DNA from: CALAGJ01 sp964293305
GTDB lineage: Bacteria > Bacteroidota > Bacteroidia > Chitinophagales > Chitinophagaceae
Reading direction: 5' to 3'
Assembly (NCBI GenBank): GCA_964293305.1
Contig: CAXYYO010000046.1
Span: forward strand, 1-23,704
Length of the DNA: 23,704 bases
The notes below the pieces were generated by a model. It saw only the letters and a list, made by a program, of their open reading frames with translations. It ran no database searches and was not told the DNA's origin. The position numbers and the translations under genes were made by a program. Below, in pieces: positions 1 through 7,119 of this stretch. How positions within the stretch are numbered: the first letter of the stretch is position 1; each line of letters starts with the position of its first letter.

Positions 1-24
1 AATCCCTGATACCCTAATGTCATC

Positions 25-1560
25 CTACTGCCATACAAATCGAATGTGTTTTTCTTTTACGATACTGCAATAACCTGTCTCTTTTACCTGTTTAGTTATA
101 AAAACGGGCCTCATATTTTCAGGGCCAAAGGGTTCCATTTGGGCAATTATGTTGTAGAAGCTTAAATTAATATCGCTGAATTGAATAACAGCATCAATTT
201 TTATCTCTGGCACCAAGAGTTCTGGCAGAATTGTTTGTGCCACTACTTCATTAAATGCGGTTGCAAATGCATCAATCTTATCTATTTCCAAACTTAGACC
301 GGCAGCAGCAAAATGACCTCCATACCCCAATAAATGTGCTCTACATGCGTGTATAGCTTCATATAAATTAAAACCGGGAACAGACCTTGCACTGCCAGCA
401 GCAATCGTTCCACTTTTTGTAAGCACCACTGTAGGTCGAAAATAGGATTCTATTAACCTACTGGCCACAATGCCCACCACTCCTTTATGCCAATGATCTT
501 TATAAAGTACTGTACTATGTTTAAAACCGTTTTTAGATTGATCATCTAAAATGGATAATGCTTCTTCCGTAATACTTGAATCAGCTTCTTTTCGCTCTGT
601 ATTGTCTGCTTGAAGTAAAGCTGCTTTTGCCAAAGCTTGTTCATAGTCGGTTTCAAGAAATAATTCTACAGCTTTGCGTGCATCATCCATACGTCCGGCA
701 GCATTTATACGAGGGGCTACTACAAATACTAAATTATTAATATGGATGGTATCTTTTTGAGCCCCTAAAAACAATAATGCTTTTAAGCTTTGTGCAGGAT
801 TTTCGTTTACTTTTTTTAGCCCATAAAAAGTAAGTATTCTATTTTCATCAATGATGGGTACAATATCCGCAGCTATTGCTACAGCTACAAGATCTAAGTA
901 ACATTGCCATTGTGTATCCGGCAATTGAAATCTTTCGCAAAGTGCCTGTATAAGTTTAAGCCCCACACCACAACCACAAAGCTCCTTGAAGGGATAAGTG
1001 CAATCTTTTTGTTTTGGATTTAATATAGCAATTGCAGGAGGTAGCACTTCATCTGGCAGGTGGTGATCACAAACTATAAAATCAATATTTTTTGTTTTTG
1101 CATACGCAATAAGATCAATCGATTTTATGCCACAGTCCAAGGAAATTATCAAAGAAAAACCATTGTCAGCGGCATAATCAATTCCCATTTTACTCACACC
1201 GTACCCTTCTCTGTAACGATGAGGAATATAATAATCAATATTTGAGTGAAGCGATTGCAAAAACATGAACATACATGCCACCGATGTGGTGCCATCCACA
1301 TCGTAATCTCCAAAAACAAGAATTTTTTCATTATCATCAAATGCTTGGTGTATGCGCTGTACAGCCCGCTGCATATCCTTCATCAGCCAAGGGCTGTATA
1401 ATTGATTTAGCTGAGGTCGGTAATAATTTTTGGTGTCATGGTAAGACAAAAGTCCACGCTGGGTTAGTATCTTACAAATTGCAGGGTGAATACCCAACTC
1501 TTTTCTCAGCTGCTCCACATGTGCGTCCAGCCATGGTAATATTGTCCATCTTTTTTCCAC
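25..1560 (-). CDS. recJ: Single-stranded-DNA-specific exonuclease RecJ, apparently cut short at its C-terminus
   Basis: RecJ is a 5'-to-3' single-strand DNA exonuclease acting in RecF-pathway recombination and mismatch or base-excision repair. The 511-residue product carries the DHH-family catalytic motifs: DYDVDG at 85-90, an Asp at 142 in SLDCG, and DHH at 165-167. The DHHA1 part holds a GGHFAAAG motif at 414-421, and the OB-fold region begins near 450. The start is GTG at 1558-1560, whose first base is the last base of the upstream TAG stop, so translational coupling to the polyprenyl synthase gene is likely. RecJ proteins of this phylum are usually about 565-580 residues, so this one is roughly 50-60 short. 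The TAG at 25-27 falls inside the OB fold, and the frame stays open to the window edge, reading DDIRVSGI. All catalytic residues are present; the identification is firm, but whether the protein is intact is uncertain. Confidence 0.95.
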   Translation of the reverse strand: MEKRWTILPWLDAHVEQLRKELGIHPAICKILTQRGLLSYHDTKNYYRPQLNQLYSPWLMKDMQRAVQRIHQAFDDNEKILVFGDYDVDGTTSVACMFMFLQSLHSNIDYYIPHRYREGYGVSKMGIDYAADNGFSLIISLDCGIKSIDLIAYAKTKNIDFIVCDHHLPDEVLPPAIAILNPKQKDCTYPFKELCGCGVGLKLIQALCERFQLPDTQWQCYLDLVAVAIAADIVPIIDENRILTFYGLKKVNENPAQSLKALLFLGAQKDTIHINNLVFVVAPRINAAGRMDDARKAVELFLETDYEQALAKAALLQADNTERKEADSSITEEALSILDDQSKNGFKHSTVLYKDHWHKGVVGIVASRLIESYFRPTVVLTKSGTIAAGSARSVPGFNLYEAIHACRAHLLGYGGHFAAAGLSLEIDKIDAFATAFNEVVAQTILPELLVPEIKIDAVIQFSDINLSFYNIIAQMEPFGPENMRPVFITKQVKETGYCSIVKEKHIRFVWQ

Positions 1561-2522
1561 TAATATTTTCTGTCGGTTGTGTATCTCACCATCTCTTCCA
1601 AAGCATCTCTTGTGTCAGAGGTGGGAAATTGATAGAGTATTTGAATTGCCTCATCTCTATAAAATTCCATTTTTTGCTGTGCATAGGCAATACCACCTTG
1701 TTCAGTAACAGCAGTAGTAATTTCTTTAATCTTTTCCTTATCTGTGTTCTCATTTTTAATGATATAGATTAGTTTTCGGCGTAGTTGTTTATCACAGTTA
1801 TTGAGCGTAAATAAAAGTGGTAGGGTAACTTTTTTTTCTCTAATGTCATTACCGGTGGGTTTCCCAATACTTGCTTCACCATAATCAAATAAATCATCCT
1901 TGAGCTGAAATGCCATACCGACATATTCCCCAAATTTTTTAATTTTATTAATATCTGATTTGTCTTGAAATGTAGTAGCAGCCCCGGCTGCACATGCAGC
2001 AGATAGTAAAGATGCGGTCTTCCCTTTAATTATTTCATAATATACATCTTCATTTAGATTAAGGCTTCTTGATTTCTCCATCTGCAATAATTCACCTTCA
2101 CTCATTTGCTGCACTGCTTCGGATAATAAACCGAGAATTTCAAAATCGTTATTATTAATGGATAATAACAAACCCTTCGATAGCAGGTAATCTCCTACTA
2201 ATACTGCTATTTTATTTTTCCATAATGCGTTTATTGAAAAGAAACCACGCCGTTGGTCAGCTTCATCTACCACATCATCATGCACCAAAGTGGCAGTGTG
2301 CAATAGCTCAACAAGAGCAGCTGCCCTATAGGTCTGCTCGTTTATTTCACCCCCAAGTCTGGCAGATAGCATTACAAATAATGGGCGCATTTGCTTACCC
2401 TTTCGCTTTACAATATATTTTGTAATATGGTCTAGTAATGCAGCCCTGCTTTTAACTGCTTGGCTAAAATATGCTTCAAATTCAATTATATTCTGCTCAA
2501 TTAATTTGGTGCTTTTTGTCAT
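1560..2522 (-). CDS. ispB: All-trans long-chain polyprenyl diphosphate synthase (IspB-type)
   Basis: This class I prenyltransferase adds isopentenyl diphosphate units head-to-tail to an allylic primer, giving the side chain of menaquinone or ubiquinone. The 320 residues match the usual family length. The first aspartate-rich motif is DDVVD at 82-86, followed by RR at 91-92, and the second is DDLFD at 209-213. The substrate-binding KGKQMRP lies at 41-47 and GKPTGNDIREKK near 220-231. The residues 4-5 positions before the first motif are small (Ala77, Thr78), which in this family goes with long products rather than farnesyl diphosphate; the chain length itself cannot be read from sequence. It starts at ATG 2520-2522 and its TAG stop overlaps the recJ start by one base. 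It is divergent from the OmpA-like gene at 2709. Confidence 0.93.
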   Translation of the reverse strand: MTKSTKLIEQNIIEFEAYFSQAVKSRAALLDHITKYIVKRKGKQMRPLFVMLSARLGGEINEQTYRAAALVELLHTATLVHDDVVDEADQRRGFFSINALWKNKIAVLVGDYLLSKGLLLSINNNDFEILGLLSEAVQQMSEGELLQMEKSRSLNLNEDVYYEIIKGKTASLLSAACAAGAATTFQDKSDINKIKKFGEYVGMAFQLKDDLFDYGEASIGKPTGNDIREKKVTLPLLFTLNNCDKQLRRKLIYIIKNENTDKEKIKEITTAVTEQGGIAYAQQKMEFYRDEAIQILYQFPTSDTRDALEEMVRYTTDRKY

Positions 2523-2550
2523 TATAATATTTGATACCTCTATCTTTGTG

Positions 2551-2580
2551 CAAAATAAGTTGAAATATATTTGAATTTAA
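2551..2580 (-). promoter_or_regulatory. Possible weak promoter for ispB-recJ
   Basis: On the minus strand TTATTTTG (2551-2558) matches the Bacteroidota -7 element TAnnTTTG at seven of eight bases. TTA (2578-2580) sits 19 bases upstream, where the -33 TTG is expected. The leader to the ATG would be about 28 bases. Neither element is perfect. Confidence 0.3.
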
Positions 2581-2629
2581 TCATTATATTATCAATTTAT
2601 TAAACATATAATAGTTGTAAAATTTAATT

Positions 2630-2659
2630 TTGGATTTTATGTCCTACTTGTTATATTTG
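2630..2659 (+). promoter_or_regulatory. Bacteroidota housekeeping-type promoter of the OmpA-like gene
   Basis: TTG at 2630-2632, a 19-base spacer and TATATTTG at 2652-2659 match the -33/-7 consensus TTG-N19-TAnnTTTG exactly. Transcription would begin near 2664, giving an A-rich leader of about 45 bases before ATG 2709, as is common for highly expressed genes in this phylum. Confidence 0.75.
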
Positions 2660-2708
2660 TACAATTACTTCAAATTTTAGGAAAACAATTAAAACTAAAA
2701 AAAACGTT

Positions 2709-4292
2709 ATGGTGAGCAAAAAAACCATTTTATCTCTGACCTTAGCTGTATTTGGGTACACGCTATCAATGGCTCAGGGTACCGATGCAAACTGGGTGTA
2801 TGACTCTTCAAAGATTTCATCCAAGCACATGACCCAATACACTGAATTTTCAAATCATCAAAATCCGTATCCCGCAAGACCTCGTAATATGTGGGAATTG
2901 GGTATTTCAGGGGGTCTAAGCTGGATAGCTGGAGGTGATGTTTGGGCACGTCCTGGCTTTGGTGGATCAGTATCCCTACGTCGTGCAGTTGGGCATGTTA
3001 TTTCAATAAGAGGGTTGTGGGAAGGTTCCTTAAACTATGGTTTAGATGGTGAAACAACAACTAGATATGTACCTTATGATAATGGGAGATCCAATAATTA
3101 CAATCCTTGGAAAAATGCATATGGTGAAAGAAATCCAAACAATCCTCAACAAGAATTCACTCCTTATATATTAAATTACAAAAATGCTACACACCGTCTC
3201 GCTTTAGAAATGTTAGTAAGTTTAAATAATTTAAATTTCTATCGCGGTAATCCAAAATCAGATTGGTATCTTTTAACTGGTATTAGTGGATGGTCTGCAG
3301 ACGTGGATGCAGATGTGGTTGATGGTGATGGCAATATCTATAACTATAATGGTACTGAATTCAATGGAGATAATCGTAAAGATGTAAGGGATGCGGCAAA
3401 GAATATTTTGGATGGTGAATATGAAACAAATGCAGCATTTAGTTCTGAAAACAGAACAAATGATTTTGGTCAGTTTGATGATAACCAATTAATAGGAGCT
3501 GGATTTAGTTTCGGTATGGGTTATTCTAGAAAGTTATCTGATCGCATCAACATAGGTATAGAACAAAAATGGACTATGTCTTTTATTGATGAATTAGATG
3601 GTATCATATTAGGACAGAATAAAGATACCTGGAGTGCCACTCACTTACGTTTAAACATAAACTTAGGCGACTTTGATAAAGCTATTCAGCCACTTTGGTG
3701 GGTTAATCCAAACAACTACGTTTACAACGAGTTGAATAGCCCACGCCACCTTAATATTGTACCTCCTCCATGTGCTGATGGTGATGGTGATGGTGTTTGC
3801 GACTACTTCGATTTAGAACCAAATACACCTGCTGGTTGCCCTGTAGACACTCATGGTGTTACATTGGATACAGATGGTGACGGCGTACCTGATTGCAAAG
3901 ATCAAGAGAAACTTACTCAAAAACATTGCTTCCCAGTAGATGCTAATGGTGTTGGTAAGTGTCCAGATCCAGAATGCTGTAAGCAAATTGTTGTAGCTCC
4001 AACATGTAATGTAGGCGCTTTACCTAGTATTCAGTTTGCAAAAGGAAGCTCCACACTTAGCACTAGTGCAAAATCATTACTAAACAGTGTAGCTGCTCAA
4101 TTGAATGCAAATCCTGTTTGTACACTTACCTTAACTGGTAGTGATAAATATGCTATTACAGACCGTAGAATGGATGCCATGATTAAATATTTAAATGAAT
4201 CAGGTAATGTTTCAATGAGTCGTATGAATAAAAATATTCAACCTGCTACTGGTGGTAGTAACACAATTGATCTAACCGCAGTAGGTAATTAA
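2709..4292 (+). CDS. OmpA-like outer-membrane protein with thrombospondin type 3 repeats and a divergent OmpA C-terminal domain
   Basis: This is a 527-residue exported envelope protein. The signal peptide spans about 1-22 (KK, hydrophobic stretch, then SMAQ). Residues about 45-350 are rich in aromatic residues and glycine and contain several barrel-like strands, as in OmpA-family barrels. Residues about 355-400 contain Asp-rich DGDGDGVCD and DTDGDGVPDC motifs, the calcium-binding thrombospondin type 3 repeats often linking barrel and OmpA domain, together with paired cysteines. From about 435 the sequence IQFAKGSSTL resembles the start of an OmpA domain, but the expected GHTDxxG segment is missing. 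A structural outer-membrane role, perhaps with peptidoglycan contact, is inferred. It stands alone: a consensus promoter lies upstream and a strong palindromic terminator 15 bases after the stop. Confidence 0.85.
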   Translation: MVSKKTILSLTLAVFGYTLSMAQGTDANWVYDSSKISSKHMTQYTEFSNHQNPYPARPRNMWELGISGGLSWIAGGDVWARPGFGGSVSLRRAVGHVISIRGLWEGSLNYGLDGETTTRYVPYDNGRSNNYNPWKNAYGERNPNNPQQEFTPYILNYKNATHRLALEMLVSLNNLNFYRGNPKSDWYLLTGISGWSADVDADVVDGDGNIYNYNGTEFNGDNRKDVRDAAKNILDGEYETNAAFSSENRTNDFGQFDDNQLIGAGFSFGMGYSRKLSDRINIGIEQKWTMSFIDELDGIILGQNKDTWSATHLRLNINLGDFDKAIQPLWWVNPNNYVYNELNSPRHLNIVPPPCADGDGDGVCDYFDLEPNTPAGCPVDTHGVTLDTDGDGVPDCKDQEKLTQKHCFPVDANGVGKCPDPECCKQIVVAPTCNVGALPSIQFAKGSSTLSTSAKSLLNSVAAQLNANPVCTLTLTGSDKYAITDRRMDAMIKYLNESGNVSMSRMNKNIQPATGGSNTIDLTAVGN

Positions 4293-4307
4293 GAAATTCT
4301 CATATCG

Positions 4308-4342
4308 AAAAAAATCCCACGATATCGTGGGATTTTTTTTTT
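4308..4342 (+). terminator. Intrinsic terminator after the OmpA-like gene
   Basis: A perfect inverted repeat (4308-4323 with 4324-4339, core ATCCCACGAT/ATCGTGGGAT) is followed by a T-run to 4342. Because its outer arms are A and T tracts it could also stop transcription on the other strand. Confidence 0.9.
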
Positions 4343-4526
4343 GTACATCTATGATATGTATTCGAATTAATATTTAAGATATTGTGAAGGCTTAATTGTA
4401 GAATTTGGGGGTGATTAAAGAAAATTACAGTTATAGATTTTTTAGAGAAACTTGCTATTTTTTTCCTATCTCTATATAATTTGATCAAACACTATTGATA
4501 GCTACACAACCTCAATGAACAGTTTT

Positions 4527-4567
4527 ATAATCGTAAAAAATAGGAGGATGTTTTATAAAACGATTAT
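4527..4567 (-). terminator. Inverted repeat overlapping the acbP stop codon, possible weak terminator
   Basis: ATAATCGT (4527-4534) is complementary to ACGATTAT (4560-4567), which contains the stop codon of the acyl-CoA-binding protein gene (4564-4566). The intervening 25 bases allow further A/T pairing. There is no strong T-run on the minus strand, so a terminator role at the operon end is only plausible. Confidence 0.35.
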
Positions 4568-4821
4568 TTGTTCAATTTGGCAATCAAATCAATATATTGT
4601 TGCATAGCATCTTCTTTTGAAGTGCCTTTTAATTCAAGCCAAGTATTATACTTTGCTTTGGCTACAAAATCGAATGGATTTGTAGGTTCTTCACTTTGAT
4701 TATCTCCTTCAGTACCCTGTTTATATAAGGAATATAATTTTAATAATGTTTCATTATCTGGTTTTTGGGATAATAATTTACTGTTGGCTATAGCCTGTTC
4801 AAATGATTGTTTCAATTCCAT
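4564..4821 (-). CDS. Acyl-CoA-binding protein (ACBP)
   Basis: This is a small cytosolic protein that binds medium- and long-chain acyl-CoA esters as a four-helix bundle and buffers the acyl-CoA pool. At 85 residues it matches the canonical single-domain family. Recognisable positions are the LLKLYSLYKQGTEGD block at 26-40 with Tyr30, Tyr33 and Lys34, the AKAKYNTW block at 54-61 with Lys57 and Trp61 (the usual Trp next to Lys57 is Tyr58), and Tyr76 near the end; these correspond to the acyl-CoA head-group and ribose contacts of bovine ACBP. It is the last gene of a minus-strand run folB, TPR-like protein, ACBP, ten bases after the previous stop. ACBP is best known from eukaryotes but occurs in a minority of bacteria, including Bacteroidota. 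Confidence 0.93.
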   Translation of the reverse strand: MELKQSFEQAIANSKLLSQKPDNETLLKLYSLYKQGTEGDNQSEEPTNPFDFVAKAKYNTWLELKGTSKEDAMQQYIDLIAKLNK

Positions 4822-4831
4822 AATCGTATTT

Positions 4832-5584
4832 TTAGCTTAATTTTTCTAACAAATTCTTTCCTTCTTCCTTAATAGCAGTATCGTCAAAGCAGCGTGTAGC
4901 TAATTTTAGTAAAAGTTTTAAAATGGCTATTGCCTTGGCGGGTTCACGGTTTTGATTATATGCTTTTGCTAGGTCTAGATAGTTCAATGCAAAGTATTTA
5001 TCGATACTTCTACATTTCTCCATATATTTAATGGCACTATCTAGCTCAGCCTCTGGCAAACCACCATAGAATGCTTTAACTGCTGCCTTTTTTACCCATG
5101 AAAGGGTAATCATCTGGAAATGCCATTTTCCCATTAAATAATTTGATTTTGCATCATTTGGATTTGATGCCAATGCTTTATCTCCATATAGTTTTACTTC
5201 CCTCACATACTCTAGAATTTTTTTATTTTCAGTTTCAATTTCTGTGAATTTGCCAGCACAAAGTGCCATTGCATAATTTGCTTCGGCGGCATTAGGATAT
5301 AAATTTAAAGCAAGATTTGCATAAGTTAGAAGATCTAAATACCAGTTTTTTTTGGCTACTGTTGATTTTTGACGAGCACCTATTGAAGAACAATATTCTG
5401 CACACTTTACCAATGCTATTAGATTTTTACTATCTATAGCAAGTACATTTTTATACGCTTCCAAAGAAAGAGCATCGTCTAATTTCTTCTCAATTTCAAT
5501 TGCCTGATCTAAACGCTCTTTTGTAGATTGTGCATCGGACGAATAATGATATAATGTGAGTAACAGCAAGAAAATATATTTCAT
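4832..5584 (-). CDS. Exported TPR-like protein of unknown function
   Basis: I do not recognise a specific family. The 250 residues begin with a clear signal peptide (MKYIFLLLLTLYHYSSDAQ), and ATG 5582-5584 is chosen because of it. An ATG further upstream, at 5647, would overlap folB by 50 bases and bury the signal sequence. The mature part is alpha-helical with repeated patterns typical of tetratricopeptide repeats, for example AYKNVLAIDSKNLIALVKCAEY, ALNLYPNAAEANYAMALCAG, ALASNPNDAKSNYLMGKWHF and MEKCRSIDKYFALNYLDLAKAYN, so three to four degenerate TPR units are likely. Such proteins usually act as periplasmic or outer-membrane scaffolds. It lies 13 bases after folB and 10 bases before the ACBP gene, so the three are probably co-transcribed, but no functional link is evident. 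Confidence 0.8.
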   Translation of the reverse strand: MKYIFLLLLTLYHYSSDAQSTKERLDQAIEIEKKLDDALSLEAYKNVLAIDSKNLIALVKCAEYCSSIGARQKSTVAKKNWYLDLLTYANLALNLYPNAAEANYAMALCAGKFTEIETENKKILEYVREVKLYGDKALASNPNDAKSNYLMGKWHFQMITLSWVKKAAVKAFYGGLPEAELDSAIKYMEKCRSIDKYFALNYLDLAKAYNQNREPAKAIAILKLLLKLATRCFDDTAIKEEGKNLLEKLS

Positions 5585-5597
5585 AGTAGCATTTTTA

Positions 5598-5975
5598 TTA
5601 CCTACGACTATTGTTTCCACTATGACGCTTCCACTCAAACTGTGCACCTACTTCACCCCTAAAACCTTCAATTGGTGCATTTAGTTTACGTATTGTAACG
5701 GATACATATTCTGCACTTCCGTAAGCACTAAGTAGTCTGTGTACGCTTTCTGTAACAAGGGTTTCAAGCAATTCTGCCGGCTCATCAAGTACAGATTTTA
5801 CAATTTCATATATACGAGTATAATCAATCGTTTCATCCATATACCTTATTGGAATACTTCGGGGCTCAAATTGCACTATTACATCCGCTTCAAATCTTCC
5901 CCCTGTAAGTTTTTCTTCGGGATATACACCATGTGTACCTTCAAACTGCAGCTTATTAAGTTGAATACTTAGCAT
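5598..5975 (-). CDS. folB: Dihydroneopterin aldolase
   Basis: FolB converts 7,8-dihydroneopterin to 6-hydroxymethyl-7,8-dihydropterin and glycolaldehyde in folate biosynthesis; it works as a cytosolic homo-octamer. The 125 residues are full length. Landmarks are GTHGVYPEE at 13-21 with the pterin-site glutamate, TIDY at 49-52, LLETL at 69-73 with Glu71, and the catalytic lysine in RKLNAPIEG (Lys97). The position after Lys97, usually proline in KPxxP, is leucine here, a mild variation. It begins at ATG 5973-5975, only four bases from a consensus -7 element, and heads the operon with the TPR-like and ACBP genes. Confidence 0.93.
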   Translation of the reverse strand: MLSIQLNKLQFEGTHGVYPEEKLTGGRFEADVIVQFEPRSIPIRYMDETIDYTRIYEIVKSVLDEPAELLETLVTESVHRLLSAYGSAEYVSVTIRKLNAPIEGFRGEVGAQFEWKRHSGNNSRR

Positions 5976-5979
5976 GGAG

Positions 5980-6010
5980 CAAATATATCTTGTTCAATAA
6001 TTATTTACAA
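5980..6010 (-). promoter_or_regulatory. Consensus promoter of the folB operon, placed for a nearly leaderless mRNA
   Basis: On the minus strand TTG (6008-6010), a 20-base spacer and TATATTTG (5980-5987) match the Bacteroidota consensus. Only CTCC separates the -7 element from the folB ATG, so transcription should begin at or within a few bases of the start codon. Confidence 0.7.
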
Positions 6011-6102
6011 CCAATACTGAGACTATTCACTATAATTTTTTAATGCGTCCTCTTGAAGATTTAATACCAATGCCCTTTCCATCTTATAAAAATTTGAATA
6101 CG

Positions 6103-7005
6103 CTAAGTTCCCTCTGATAAATTAGCTATTTCTTTTTTTTGCTGTTTTCTTATTTTCATGAATAAGTCCAGCAATACAGAAAGGAGTATGATAAACAATC
6201 CCAAATAAAAAGAATTGGACATCATTTTATCTTCTCTAAACAATATAAAAGCGAGTAGAATACCATATACAGGCTCAAGGGTTAACGTAAGATTTACTGT
6301 AAAAGCAGATACTTTTTTTAATGCCCTGATGTATAAAGAAAATGTGAGCATGGTGCAGATCCAACATAATATGAGGAGCCATAGCCAGTCAAAAGTTTCA
6401 GGTAAAATTTGCTTGGGCAATCCTTGACTAAAAAAAATAGGCAGCAGAATGCTTAATCCTACAAATCCTCCAGACATCTGATATACTGTTATTGTATTTG
6501 CTTCATAAATACTTGTAAATTTTTTATTGATGATGGATACAAATACTGTTAGTAAAGCTGCTAATAAACCAATGTATATGCCGCTTGAAAATTGGAGATT
6601 AGCGTAATATATTATACCCACTCCCACAAGAGCCAAACTTCCAAAAACTATTTCAATGTGGTTTATTTTTTTCTTAAAAAATATGGGTTCTACCAAGGCA
6701 CTAAATAAGCCGGAAGTGGCCAAACAGGTAAGTGCAACAGATATATTAGTCATTTTTATACTTGCATAAAAACAAACCCAGTGAAGCGCAAGGATTACTC
6801 CATTTCCAGCTATACGCACTATGTCTTTCCAGGCTGGTTTTTGTAATTTTCCCTGAAAGAAAAAAAGTACCCAAAAACTAATAGCTGTAATTAACATACG
6901 CCACCATACTAATAGCACAGCATCTAAATGAATCAGTTTACCAAACACACCAGTAAATCCCCAAAGTAGTACAGCCAAATGCAATTGCAATAATGCTTTC
7001 TTCAT
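6103..7005 (-). CDS. EamA/drug-metabolite-transporter family inner-membrane permease
   Basis: This is a ten-helix inner-membrane transporter of the DMT superfamily, with two EamA repeats of about five helices each. From ATG 7003-7005 the product is 300 residues, the usual family length. The N-terminal helix AVLLWGFTGVFGKLI is the typical EamA opening, and EPVYGILLAFILFRED in the second half is the typical end of repeat two, with the conserved Glu-Pro in a membrane helix. An in-frame ATG at 7056 would add 17 residues lacking family resemblance, so the inner start is preferred. The C-terminal tail is basic (KIRKQQKKE), consistent with a cytoplasmic end. The substrate cannot be predicted; relatives export amino acids, nucleosides or drugs. 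It is a single gene, divergent from the outer-membrane metalloprotein gene at 7120. Confidence 0.88.
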   Translation of the reverse strand: MKKALLQLHLAVLLWGFTGVFGKLIHLDAVLLVWWRMLITAISFWVLFFFQGKLQKPAWKDIVRIAGNGVILALHWVCFYASIKMTNISVALTCLATSGLFSALVEPIFFKKKINHIEIVFGSLALVGVGIIYYANLQFSSGIYIGLLAALLTVFVSIINKKFTSIYEANTITVYQMSGGFVGLSILLPIFFSQGLPKQILPETFDWLWLLILCWICTMLTFSLYIRALKKVSAFTVNLTLTLEPVYGILLAFILFREDKMMSNSFYLGLFIILLSVLLDLFMKIRKQQKKEIANLSEGT

Positions 7006-7119
7006 TGGGTAAAAATAAAAAGGAGAGGTTGAAGAATTCATTTTTTTTAAACCCATAATATTTACTATGTCAGAGAAAATAATCCTTTAACATCTAAACC
7101 CTACTTTTACATCATCATT

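Noticed and set aside
25..27. Reassigned or read-through TAG in recJ
   Set aside because: TAG terminates ispB and pgm in the same window, and no selenocysteine- or pyrrolysine-type context is visible; mutation or error is simpler.
1275..1772. 165-codon open frame on the plus strand
   Set aside because: It lies wholly opposite recJ and ispB, both with clear motifs; the translation is low-complexity with no family resemblance.
4300..4488. 62-codon open frame on the minus strand after the OmpA-like gene
   Set aside because: It runs through the palindromic terminator, has Lys/Ile/His-rich composition typical of AT-rich non-coding DNA, and lacks a promoter.
5585..5647. Upstream start adding 21 residues to the TPR-like protein
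   Set aside because: It would overlap the folB end and place the signal peptide internally; ATG 5584 gives a normal signal sequence.
6001..6102. 24-codon plus-strand frame (ATG near 6042) between folB and the EamA gene
   Set aside because: Too short, no promoter or ribosome-binding feature, no recognisable sequence.
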